This document shows positions 46,616 through 55,153 of a stretch of DNA of 64,000 nucleotides, one piece after another; position 1 is the first letter of the stretch, and each line of letters opens with the position of its first letter. The position numbers and the translations under genes were made by a program. The DNA is taken from contig NZ_CP078093.1 of NCBI RefSeq assembly GCF_019203185.1, positions 992,001 through 1,056,000 on the forward strand, given 5' to 3'. The stretch is from Crassaminicella indica (GTDB lineage: Bacteria; Bacillota; Clostridia; Peptostreptococcales; Thermotaleaceae). The notes below the pieces were generated by a model that worked only from the letters and a program-made list of their open reading frames with translations, was not told the origin of the DNA and did not search any database.

Positions 46616-47287
46616 ATGATAAGCATTAATGAAATTATATTAAGACTCGTAGTTGCTACTATACTAGGAGGACTTATTGGTTTGGAAAGAGAATCAAAAA
46701 ATAGACCAGCAGGTTTAAGAACTCATATATTAGTTAGCTTAGGTTCGTGCCTTTTGATGCTTGTATCTATGTATGGCTTTGAAAATGGTGACCCTGCAAG
46801 GCTTGCTGCTCAAGTGGTAAGTGGTATAGGATTTTTAGGGGCAGGAACTATTTTAAGAGATGGTAATGATATAAGTGGCTTGACTACAGCAGCAAGTATA
46901 TGGGTAAGTGGAGGAATTGGACTGGCTATTGGAAATGGATACTATATGGGAGGAGCTATTACATCAGTCATTGTATTGTTTTCTCTTGTATCTTTAGGTT
47001 TTTTTGAAAGGCAGATATTTGTTTCAAAATATAAAATACTTCAATTAGAATGTATTGAAAGAATAGGGTTATTAGGTGAAATTGGAACTGTTATTGCAAA
47101 AAATAATATTACAATAAAAGATATAAAAATATCAAGAAAAGATGATTATGATGAAAGTACATTAGAAATGATAGTAACATTAACTCTTAATATAGCAAAA
47201 AATTTTTCTGGCGAATTGTTATCAGATCAATTATATAGAATACAAGGTGTAAAAAAGGTAGTATGGAATGATAATTTCAATTCATAA
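46616..47287 (+). CDS. MgtC/SapB-family membrane protein
   Basis: 223 residues: N-terminal four-to-five helix membrane domain with GGLIGLERESKNRPAGLRTHILVSLG, DPARLAAQVVSGIGFLGAGTILRDG and GLTTAASIWVSGGIGLAIG (all MgtC signatures), then a C-terminal ACT-like cytosolic domain. Members are linked to Mg2+ limitation and membrane energetics; precise activity is unsettled. ATG 46616 has GGAAGGGG upstream, whereas the GTG at 46598 lies before it. Confidence 0.9.
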   Translation: MISINEIILRLVVATILGGLIGLERESKNRPAGLRTHILVSLGSCLLMLVSMYGFENGDPARLAAQVVSGIGFLGAGTILRDGNDISGLTTAASIWVSGGIGLAIGNGYYMGGAITSVIVLFSLVSLGFFERQIFVSKYKILQLECIERIGLLGEIGTVIAKNNITIKDIKISRKDDYDESTLEMIVTLTLNIAKNFSGELLSDQLYRIQGVKKVVWNDNFNS

Positions 47288-47398
47288 ATGTTAGATGCAT
47301 AAAGTCAATAATAAGTATCTGATTTTAGACTATGTTTTTCTATGTAGATAAATATATGCTATTATAAAATATAAGGATTATAAGAAGGAGTAGAAAGC

Positions 47399-48079
47399 AT
47401 GAAAAGAAGTGTTTTAATTATAGAGGATGAAATAAATATTATTGAACTTTTAAGAATAAATTTAGAAAATTATGGTTTTGATGTGATGACTGCTATGACA
47501 GGAGAAGAGGGACTTGAAAAAACATTAAAGGAATTCCCGGATATTATTCTTTTGGATATTATGCTTCCTGGAATGGATGGATTTGAAATATGTAAAAGAA
47601 TCAGAAGAGAAAAAACTACTTCTAAAATACCTATCATAATGTTAACTGCAAAAAGTGAAGAAATGGATAAAGTATTAGCATTAGAAATAGGTGCAGATGA
47701 TTATATTACAAAGCCCTTTGGTATAAGAGAACTGGTTGCTAGAATTAAAGCTGTACTTAGAAGAATTGATGAAAAGGAAGATACAGATGAAAGATTAAAT
47801 ATTATTCGTGTGGGTGATATTTTTATAGATATTGATAAACATATAGTGAAGAAAAATGGTATAAAGTTGGAGTTAACTTTAAAAGAATTCAATCTTTTAA
47901 AGGTATTAGCAGAAAATAGAGAAAAGGTTTTATCTAGAAAATATTTGTTAGATGAGATTTCAGAAGGTTCATCAGATCCTAGATCTATTGATGTGCATAT
48001 TACAAACTTAAGAAAAAAATTAGGTGCTTCTTCAGGATATATTGAAACAATAAGAGGAATAGGATATAAGATGAAGTAG
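47399..48079 (+). CDS. OmpR/PhoP-type response regulator
   Basis: 226 residues: receiver domain with the acidic pocket (IIEDE), phosphoacceptor D53 in LLDIMLPGMDG, and K in YITKPFG; C-terminal winged helix (LTLKEFNLLKVLAENREKVLSRKYLLDEI, RSIDVHITNLRKKLG). Together with the adjacent kinase (8 bases downstream) it forms a two-component system resembling PhoPR/ResDE. Target genes are not apparent. Confidence 0.95.
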   Translation: MKRSVLIIEDEINIIELLRINLENYGFDVMTAMTGEEGLEKTLKEFPDIILLDIMLPGMDGFEICKRIRREKTTSKIPIIMLTAKSEEMDKVLALEIGADDYITKPFGIRELVARIKAVLRRIDEKEDTDERLNIIRVGDIFIDIDKHIVKKNGIKLELTLKEFNLLKVLAENREKVLSRKYLLDEISEGSSDPRSIDVHITNLRKKLGASSGYIETIRGIGYKMK

Positions 48080-48087
48080 GAGGCTAA

Positions 48088-49833
48088 ATGAAAAGGAAAA
48101 TACTAATAACATATGTAATTCTGCTATTAATAGGAACCTTTGCTACAGGAATTATTTCTCATACTTTTGTAAAAAACATCTATATTAGTAGTGTGAAGGA
48201 AAAGCTTTTGACAAATTCAAATTTAATCATAGATACGTTGTTATTAAAGGAAAAGGAAGAGAAAATTAATTATTTCAATTTAGCACAAAAGTTTTCAAGA
48301 AAAATTAATGGAAGAGTAACATTTATTGAAGATAATGGGAAAGTATTGGCTGATTCACATAATAATAGCATTATATTTGAAAATTATTCCAATAAGCCAG
48401 AAATAAGAAATGCTATAAAAGGTAAAATTGCAAATATAAAGAGATTTAGTCAAATAACACAAAAGGTATCTATTTATATTGCAAACCCACCTATAAAAAT
48501 TAATAATAAAAATATTATTGTTAGACTAAGTGCTTCTTTAGAGGAAATCAATCATGTAAATGAATTGTTCTTCAAATATATGCTTTTAGCTATATTTATT
48601 GGAATGATTATTGCTGTTTTTATAGGATATTATCAGATTGATCATATGGTAAAACCTGTTAAGGAGCTTACAAAAGTAACAAAATATATTTCAAAGGGAA
48701 AATTCCATAAAAAAGTAAAGATTTATACAAATGATGAGATCGGTGAGCTAGGAGAGCATTTTAATATAATGGCTTCTAAATTAAATCATATGATTAATGA
48801 GATTAGTGAAAAAAACAGTCGAATGGATGCTATACTTATAAGTATTGTAAATGGGATTATTGCTATAGATGATGAAGGGAAAATTATATTGTTTAATCCA
48901 GAAGCAGAAAGATTATTCAATATTTATAAAGGAAATACATTAGGAAAAAATATTAAAGATGTAATAGATCACAAAAAATTACTTTATATGATGAAGGCAA
49001 CTAATGAAAGAAAAGTATCATTAGAAGATGAGATAGAGATAAATGATAAAATACTAAAGGTGTATACAGCATTAGTAGAGAACAAGGAAATGAAGGAGAT
49101 GTTTGGTGTATTAGCAGTAATTCAGGATATAACAGAAATGAGAAAGCTTGAAAATTTAAGAAAAGAATTTGTTTCAAATGTTTCGCATGAATTAAGAACC
49201 CCACTCACATCTATCAGTGGGTTTGTTGAAACATTAAAGAAATGGACAATTATTAATGAATCAGATAGAATGAAAATTTTAGATATTATTGAATTCGAAA
49301 CAGAAAGATTAAAAAGACTTATTAATGATATTTTAAAATTATCTGAAATTGAAAACATGAAGTTAATCAAAGAAAAAACAAATATAGATGTGAAAAAATC
49401 CATTAGTGAAGTATTATATCTTATAAAGCCTCTTGCAGAAAATAAAAATATTCAATTAGAAATAAACATAGGTGATAATCTGAAGGCTATTGTAGGAAAT
49501 ATAGATTGGTTTCAACAGATCATTATGAATTTATGTGAAAATGCTGTAAAGTACACAGTTGAAGGTGGGAAAATAACTATAAAGGCTACTTCTTATGACG
49601 AATATTTATTTATTTCTGTAAAAGATACAGGTGTAGGAATTGGAAAAGAAGATATTCCAAGAATATTTGAAAGGTTTTATAGGGTTGATAAGGCAAGAAG
49701 TAGACAAATAGGGGGAACAGGATTAGGACTTGCTATTGTAAAACATATAGTTATGGAATTTAATGGAGAAATTGAAGTGAAAAGTGAAGTTGGAAAGGGA
49801 AGCGAATTTATTGTAAAGCTTCCTTATGTTTAA
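48088..49833 (+). CDS. PhoR-like sensor histidine kinase
   Basis: 581 residues: TM1 near 7-27, extracellular sensor region, TM2 near 165-185, HAMP (HMVKPVKELTKVTKYISKGK), PAS (IVNGIIAIDDEGKIILFNPEAERLF), HisKA with the phosphorylated His near 367 (VSNVSHELRTPLTSISGF), and a complete ATPase domain (NLCENAVKYT, DTGVGIG, GGTGLGLAIVKHI). The stop codon is followed after five bases by a partial copy of the repeat family. AGGAGG precedes ATG. Confidence 0.95.
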   Translation: MKRKILITYVILLLIGTFATGIISHTFVKNIYISSVKEKLLTNSNLIIDTLLLKEKEEKINYFNLAQKFSRKINGRVTFIEDNGKVLADSHNNSIIFENYSNKPEIRNAIKGKIANIKRFSQITQKVSIYIANPPIKINNKNIIVRLSASLEEINHVNELFFKYMLLAIFIGMIIAVFIGYYQIDHMVKPVKELTKVTKYISKGKFHKKVKIYTNDEIGELGEHFNIMASKLNHMINEISEKNSRMDAILISIVNGIIAIDDEGKIILFNPEAERLFNIYKGNTLGKNIKDVIDHKKLLYMMKATNERKVSLEDEIEINDKILKVYTALVENKEMKEMFGVLAVIQDITEMRKLENLRKEFVSNVSHELRTPLTSISGFVETLKKWTIINESDRMKILDIIEFETERLKRLINDILKLSEIENMKLIKEKTNIDVKKSISEVLYLIKPLAENKNIQLEINIGDNLKAIVGNIDWFQQIIMNLCENAVKYTVEGGKITIKATSYDEYLFISVKDTGVGIGKEDIPRIFERFYRVDKARSRQIGGTGLGLAIVKHIVMEFNGEIEVKSEVGKGSEFIVKLPYV

Positions 49834-49838
49834 GATTC

Positions 49839-49920
49839 AGTAAGTTTTTTTACAAAAGTTATCGAAGTCATTCACTTATCTTTATATATTTCTTTTTTTA
49901 TGTTTATGCTGTTTATATAT
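49839..49920 (+). repeat. Repeat family copy C (right half only)
   Basis: ATTCAGTAAGTTTTTTTAC through ACAAAAGTTATCGAAGTCA and CACTTATCTTTATATATTTC match the right half of copies A and D base for base; the terminal GTTGTTTACCTATA has drifted into sequence that runs into the niaR promoter. Confidence 0.75.
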
Positions 49921-49961
49921 ATAGTATAATATGAGCATGAAGAAAGATAGGGAGGAATTTT

Positions 49962-50486
49962 ATGACAACGGATCAAAGAAGAAGAGAAATTATAAAAATA
50001 TTAAAAAATAATGAAGAGCCTATAACAGGAACAGCTCTTGCTAAAAAATTTAAAGTAAGCAGACAAGTGATTGTACAGGATATTGCAGTGATGCGTGCAC
50101 AAGGGGAAAATATTCTAGCTACTTCTAATGGTTATATGCTTCTAAAAGCTGATGGAAAAAATAAAAATATAAAGACGATTGTATGTAGGCACGAAGGATA
50201 TGCTCAAATGGAAGAGGAGCTGCAAATTATGGTAGATATGGGTGCAAAGGTATTAGATGTGATTGTAGAGCATCCTATTTATGGAGAAATTAGGAGTTCG
50301 TTGATGATTACGTCAAGAATGGATATAGAGGAGTTTATGGAAAAGGTAAAAGAAAATGATGCAGCTCCATTAGCTTCTTTGACAGGTGGAGATCATATTC
50401 ATACAGTAGAGGTTTCAAATAATAGAGCCTATGAAAAAATGATAAAAGCTCTAAAGGAAAAAGGATATTTGGTAAAAGGAGAATAA
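49962..50486 (+). CDS. niaR: NiaR-type transcriptional repressor of NAD genes (HTH + 3H domain)
   Basis: 174 residues: N-terminal helix-turn-helix (GTALAKKFKVSRQVIVQDIAVMRAQG) and a C-terminal 3H domain with conserved histidines (CRHEGYAQME, VEHPIYGEI, GGDHIHTVEV), the ligand domain known to bind nicotinate in NiaR/YrxA. It represses NAD synthesis and uptake genes when nicotinate is available. GGAGG precedes ATG. Directly upstream of the nadABC operon, whose promoter has a matching repeat operator. TATAAT at 49925 is its likely -10. Confidence 0.93.
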   Translation: MTTDQRRREIIKILKNNEEPITGTALAKKFKVSRQVIVQDIAVMRAQGENILATSNGYMLLKADGKNKNIKTIVCRHEGYAQMEEELQIMVDMGAKVLDVIVEHPIYGEIRSSLMITSRMDIEEFMEKVKENDAAPLASLTGGDHIHTVEVSNNRAYEKMIKALKEKGYLVKGE

Positions 50487-50541
50487 TAGCTTTAAAGCCA
50501 TATAAAATGCATTCATGAAAGAAATTTACAAATCAAGGGTA

Positions 50542-50596
50542 TTGTATTACTCGTAAAGATTTGTTATATTTTTTATAACAGGTGACAAGACAGGTG
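50542..50596 (+). promoter_or_regulatory. nadA promoter with tandem candidate NiaR operator
   Basis: TTGTAT 50542-50547, 17-base spacer, TATATT 50565-50570. Two direct repeats ACAGGTG at 50579-50585 and 50590-50596 are 11 bases apart, one helical turn, right at the expected transcription start. TGTTATATTTTTTATAACA (50562-50580) is a palindrome over the -10. A strong candidate operator for the neighbouring NiaR. Confidence 0.65.
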
Positions 50597-50630
50597 TAAA
50601 AACATATCCATTAAGAAAGGATTGGAAGAT

Positions 50631-51542
50631 ATGAATGAAAAAGATATGATTCAGGAAATACAGAACTTAAAAAAAGAAAAAAATGCAGTTATTTTAGCAC
50701 ATAATTATCAAATACCAGAAGTGCAGGATATAGCTGATATCGTAGGAGATTCACTAAAGCTTAGTCAGGAGGCTTCTAAAACTGATGCAGAAGTAATTGT
50801 TTTTGCTGGAGTTCATTTTATGGCTGAAAGTGCAAAAATATTATCTCCTGATAAAAGGGTGTTACTACCTGTATATGATGCTGGTTGTCCTATGGCAGAT
50901 ATGGTAGATGCTAAAGCGCTTAGAATGTTTAAGGACAAATATCCAGATATACCTATTGTCTGCTATGTGAATTCTTCGGCAGAAGTAAAAGCAGAAAGCG
51001 ATATTTGCTGTACTTCTTCTAATGCTTTAAAAATAGTAAAGAGTATAAAGGCAGATAAAGTATTATTCGTACCAGATCAAAATTTGGGAAGCTATATAAA
51101 AGAGCAGGTACCAGAAAAAGAAATTATTCTTTGGGAAGGATATTGCATTACCCATCATCGTGTAAGTGGTACAGAGGTAGAGGCTGCAAAGAAAAATCAT
51201 CCAGATGCATTGATTTTGGTTCATCCAGAATGTAATGAGGAGGTAGTAAAATTAGCTGATTTTGTAGGAAGTACAGCTCAAATAATTGATTTCGCTAAAA
51301 GAACAGAGCATGAAAGCTTTATTATTGGTACAGAAATGGGTGTACTACATCAATTGAGAAAAGATAATCCTGATAAAAAATTTTACTTAATCTCTCCTGC
51401 ATTAACTTGTTATAACATGAAAAAAACTTCTCTTGAAGATATTTATAATGCTTTGAAGCATGACCAATATGAAATAAATGTAGAAGAAGAAATAAGTAAG
51501 CGTGCATTGGTTTCTCTTGAGAGAATGCTTAAGATCAGTTAA
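50631..51542 (+). CDS. nadA: Quinolinate synthase A (4Fe-4S)
   Basis: Condenses iminoaspartate with dihydroxyacetone phosphate to quinolinate. Start region [26 protein letters not shown], cluster cysteines in [17 protein letters not shown] and [11 protein letters not shown], plus [14 protein letters not shown]. Length 303 is normal. ATG 50631 was chosen; the TTG at 50622 abuts the Shine-Dalgarno. Followed by nadB with 13 bases between. Confidence 0.97.
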   Translation: MNEKDMIQEIQNLKKEKNAVILAHNYQIPEVQDIADIVGDSLKLSQEASKTDAEVIVFAGVHFMAESAKILSPDKRVLLPVYDAGCPMADMVDAKALRMFKDKYPDIPIVCYVNSSAEVKAESDICCTSSNALKIVKSIKADKVLFVPDQNLGSYIKEQVPEKEIILWEGYCITHHRVSGTEVEAAKKNHPDALILVHPECNEEVVKLADFVGSTAQIIDFAKRTEHESFIIGTEMGVLHQLRKDNPDKKFYLISPALTCYNMKKTSLEDIYNALKHDQYEINVEEEISKRALVSLERMLKIS

Positions 51543-51555
51543 GGAGATGAAAATA

Positions 51556-53118
51556 ATGAAATCCAGATATATAAGTGGTTTTCATGATATAAATATGAAA
51601 AAGTCTTGTGATGTAGTAATAGTTGGTACAGGGATTGCAGGGTTATTTACAGCTTTAAATATAGATGCAAAAAAAAGAGTGATTGTTCTTTCAAAAACAA
51701 GGCTAGATAACAATAATAGCAATTTAGCTCAAGGTGGTATTGCAGCATGTGTAGATAAAGATGATGATTTTAAATCTCATTATGAAGATACATTAAGGGC
51801 GGGAGCTTATTATAACAGGAAAGAAACTACTAAAATATTGATTCAAGAAGCACCAAAAAATATCAAAAAACTATTAGAATACGGTACAAATTTTGATCAA
51901 GATGAAAATGGATATTTAAGGGTAACAAGAGAAGGTGGACATAGTAAAAGAAGAATTCTTCATGTAAAAGATGCAACAGGGAGAGAAGTTATAAGGTCTT
52001 TAGGTGAAGTGATAAAAAACAGAAAAAATATCCATGTATATGAAAATGTTTTTGCTATAGATGTTATAACAAATAAAAATACAGTATGTGGAGTTTTAGC
52101 TATAAATGAGCATGGAGAAAGAATAATTTATAAAAGCAAAGCAGTAGTTTTAGCAACAGGAGGGGTAGGACAAATATACAAAAATACTACAAATCCAGCA
52201 GTTACTACAGGAGACGGTATAGCAATGGCTTATAGAGCAGGATGTGTTATTGATGATATGGAGTTCATACAATTTCATCCTACTGCTATGTATAGTGAAA
52301 AAAATGGACAAAAGTTCTTGATTTCTGAAGCGGTAAGAGGAGAAGGAGCTATTTTAAGAAATGTAAAAGGTGAAGCATTTATGAAAAAATATCATAAAAT
52401 GGCTGATTTAGCACCTAGAGATATTGTTACAAGAAGCATTTTTACAGAAAAAATGCTTCATAATACACCTTATGTTTATTTAGATATTACACACAAAAGT
52501 CCTTCTTTTATCAAAAATAGATTTCCTACCATTTATGAACGATGCTTAGAAGAGGGGATTGATATGACGAAGGAATATATTCCTGTATCTCCTGTACAGC
52601 ACTATATTATGGGAGGAATTCATATAGATATAGATGGCAAAACAAATATTGAAGGTCTTTATGCATGTGGAGAGTGTGCTTGTACAGGGGTTCATGGAGC
52701 GAATCGGCTTGCTAGCAATTCGTTGCTTGAAGGGCTTGTTTTTGGAAATAGAGTGGCTTTATCTTTAAATCATTATATTTCAAATACTGATGAAAGATAT
52801 TTACCTGTTGCAGCAAATGTCCAATATAAAGATTGCAAAGAGGTAGATTTAGAGAACATAAAAGAAAAGCTTCAAAATACAATGGATGAATATGCTTCTA
52901 TCGTAAGAAATCAAAATGGATTAAAGTATGCATTAAAAGAGATAGAAAGACTAAGTAGCCAATTATTGGGATGTAAAGAAAGCATAAAATATTATGAATG
53001 TATGAATATGTGTATTGTTTCAATGCTTATTATAAAAGCAGCACTAAAAAGAAAAGAAAGTCTTGGAGCTCATTATAGAACAGATACGGAGGGAAAGCGT
53101 TGTATAATAAATTTTTAG
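51556..53118 (+). CDS. nadB: L-aspartate oxidase
   Basis: FAD enzyme oxidising aspartate to iminoaspartate for NadA. FAD motif VVIVGTGIAGLFTAL near 19-33, NLAQGGIAA, GGHSKRRILHVKDATG, EFIQFHPTA, and GVHGANRLASNSLLEGLVFG near residue 380. About 520 residues. ATG 51556 follows AAGGAGATG; the 18 codons upstream belong to the nadA end. Overlaps the nadC start by 19 bases. Confidence 0.97.
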   Translation: MKSRYISGFHDINMKKSCDVVIVGTGIAGLFTALNIDAKKRVIVLSKTRLDNNNSNLAQGGIAACVDKDDDFKSHYEDTLRAGAYYNRKETTKILIQEAPKNIKKLLEYGTNFDQDENGYLRVTREGGHSKRRILHVKDATGREVIRSLGEVIKNRKNIHVYENVFAIDVITNKNTVCGVLAINEHGERIIYKSKAVVLATGGVGQIYKNTTNPAVTTGDGIAMAYRAGCVIDDMEFIQFHPTAMYSEKNGQKFLISEAVRGEGAILRNVKGEAFMKKYHKMADLAPRDIVTRSIFTEKMLHNTPYVYLDITHKSPSFIKNRFPTIYERCLEEGIDMTKEYIPVSPVQHYIMGGIHIDIDGKTNIEGLYACGECACTGVHGANRLASNSLLEGLVFGNRVALSLNHYISNTDERYLPVAANVQYKDCKEVDLENIKEKLQNTMDEYASIVRNQNGLKYALKEIERLSSQLLGCKESIKYYECMNMCIVSMLIIKAALKRKESLGAHYRTDTEGKRCIINF

Positions 53119-53933
53119 TAGAAAAAATTATAAAAGATGCATTGATAGAAGATATGAGTTATGGGGACACTACTACTGATTTATTGATTGAGGAGGATGC
53201 TTTTTCAGAAGCTTATATGATTGCAAAGGAAAGAGGTGTTATTGCAGGGCTTCTTGTTGCTCAAAGCGTTTTTAAATTATTAGATGAAACAATAGAATTT
53301 GATATACTAAAAAAAGATGGAGAGCTTGTAGAAAAGGGAGAAAAAATTGCTAAAGTCAAAGGGAGTACAAAGAATATATTAAAGGGTGAGCGATTAGCAT
53401 TAAATTTACTGCAAAGAATGTCAGGAATTGCGTCACAGTCACGTAGGTATGCTGATTTAGTAAAGGACTATAAAACAAGAGTAGTAGATACTAGAAAAAC
53501 AACACCAAATCTTAGGATATTAGAAAAATATGCAGTTCGTGTAGGAGGCTGCCATAATCATAGATTCAATTTATCTGATGCTGTTATGATTAAGGATAAT
53601 CATATAAAGGCAGTAGGAGGTATAAAGCAGGCAGTAGAAAAAATACGTGAAAATATTCCCCATACAACAAAAATCGAAGTAGAAGTGACAGATTTAAAAG
53701 AATTAAAAGAAGCATTAGATATAGGGGCAGATATTATTATGCTGGATAATATGGATATTGAGACAATGAAAAGGGCTGTTGAGATAACAAAAGGGAGAGC
53801 TTTGCTTGAAGCATCTGGAAATATTACATTAGAAAGAATAAAGGATATTGCTAAAATTGGAGTAGATGTTATTTCTGTAGGAGCTCTTACTCATTCTGTA
53901 AAAGCAATGGACATTAGTTTAATGATTTTATAA
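53100..53933 (+). CDS. nadC: Quinolinate phosphoribosyltransferase
   Basis: Converts quinolinate and PRPP to nicotinate mononucleotide. EDMSYGDTTTDLL at the N-terminus, GERLALNLLQRMSGIAS, VVDTRKTTPNLRILEKYAVRVGGCHNHRFNLSDAVMIKDNHI-type core (here read in separate pieces) and IMLDNM near 220 identify it. 277 residues. TTG start inside the nadB end with GGAGGG upstream, so translation is coupled. Confidence 0.97.
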   Translation: MYNKFLVEKIIKDALIEDMSYGDTTTDLLIEEDAFSEAYMIAKERGVIAGLLVAQSVFKLLDETIEFDILKKDGELVEKGEKIAKVKGSTKNILKGERLALNLLQRMSGIASQSRRYADLVKDYKTRVVDTRKTTPNLRILEKYAVRVGGCHNHRFNLSDAVMIKDNHIKAVGGIKQAVEKIRENIPHTTKIEVEVTDLKELKEALDIGADIIMLDNMDIETMKRAVEITKGRALLEASGNITLERIKDIAKIGVDVISVGALTHSVKAMDISLMIL

Positions 53934-53980
53934 ACACTTAATTTTGGTAGTTGGCATTTAGAAGAAAAGAGGTGAAACCA

Positions 53981-55015
53981 ATGAAAAAAAGTAAATTTTC
54001 ATTTAGAGAATATATAACAAAAGCATTAAATGGCATGGCTTTAGGATTGTTTTCTTCTTTGATCATTGGACTTATATTAAAGCAAATCGGAGACTATACA
54101 GGAATAGAAGCTTTGGTTAAATTTGGTAAAATATCTCAGTTTATAATGGGACCAGCTATTGGTGCAGGAGTAGCTTTTAGTGTAGGTGCTCCTCCCTTAG
54201 GCGTTTTTGCATCAATTGTTACAGGAGCTATTGGTGCGGGAACGATTGCTTCTAGTGACGGAGTATTTATAGTAAAAATAGGTGAACCTGTAGGGGCTTT
54301 TGTAGCTTCTTTGATTGGTGCAGAATTTTCAAAGCTGATATCAGGAAAAACAAAGGTAGATATTGTTTTAGTACCTGCAGGGACTATTATTATTGGAGGC
54401 CTTGCTGGTATTTTTATAGGACCTGTTATGGCATCTGTAATGAAAAGCTTAGGAAGTATTATTAATAGAGCAACTGAGCTTCAGCCTATTCCTATGGGAA
54501 TTGTTATTGCATCGCTTATGGGAATGATTTTAACCCTTCCAATAAGTAGTGCTGCTCTTTCCATATCATTAGGACTTAGTGGTTTGGCTGCAGGGGCTTC
54601 AGCAGTAGGCTGTGCGACACAGATGATTGGATTTGCTGTGGCAAGCTTTAGAGAAAACGGTATAGGAGGAGCTATTGCTCAAGGACTTGGAACATCTATG
54701 CTTCAGGTTCCAAATATTATTAAAAATCCTTTGATTTGGATACCTCCAACTTTAGCTAGTGCTATTCTTGGACCTATTGCCACATATGTGTTTAAAATGG
54801 AAAATAATAGTATTGGTGCAGGTATGGGTACAAGTGGTTTGGTAGGACAGTTTGGAACTATTGCGGTTATGAGTGGCAGTCAGCCTGTGATTTTGATTGT
54901 AGGAAAAATTGTACTATTACATTTTATTCTACCAGCTGTTTTAACGCTTATGATTTCTGAATATATGAGAAAAAAAAGATGGATTCGATATGGGGATATG
55001 AAATTAAACCCTTAA
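53981..55015 (+). CDS. PTS IIC-type (PTS_EIIC_2) membrane permease, no IIA/IIB partners
   Basis: 344 residues with about nine hydrophobic segments; Gly/Ala-rich repeats GPAIGAGVAFSVGAPPLGVFASIVTGAIGAG and SMLQVPNIIKNPLIWIPPTLASAILGP fit the PTS_EIIC_2 family. There are no IIA or IIB genes and no sugar genes nearby. The gene follows nadC by 47 bases with no terminator between, and the next terminator is at its own end, so it is probably the last gene of the nad operon under NiaR. ATG 53981 follows AGAGGTG. A vitamin or precursor transporter role is inferred from context only. Confidence 0.8.
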   Translation: MKKSKFSFREYITKALNGMALGLFSSLIIGLILKQIGDYTGIEALVKFGKISQFIMGPAIGAGVAFSVGAPPLGVFASIVTGAIGAGTIASSDGVFIVKIGEPVGAFVASLIGAEFSKLISGKTKVDIVLVPAGTIIIGGLAGIFIGPVMASVMKSLGSIINRATELQPIPMGIVIASLMGMILTLPISSAALSISLGLSGLAAGASAVGCATQMIGFAVASFRENGIGGAIAQGLGTSMLQVPNIIKNPLIWIPPTLASAILGPIATYVFKMENNSIGAGMGTSGLVGQFGTIAVMSGSQPVILIVGKIVLLHFILPAVLTLMISEYMRKKRWIRYGDMKLNP

Positions 55016-55031
55016 TTTGAAATATTTTCTG

Positions 55032-55080
55032 CTCGATAGTATAATTAAATTAATATTATGCGATCGAGTATATTTTTTTT
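55032..55080 (+). terminator. Terminator after the IIC-type permease
   Basis: CTCGAT...TATAAT / ATATTAT...ATCGAG paired arms (55032-55037 with 55063-55068, inner AT pairs) and a T8 tail. Confidence 0.75.
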
Positions 55081-55153
55081 ACAAAAAATATAGTAAGTTG
55101 GGCATATTATTAGAAAGAATAAAAAGATACCATGAAGAATAGGGGTGAAAAAT

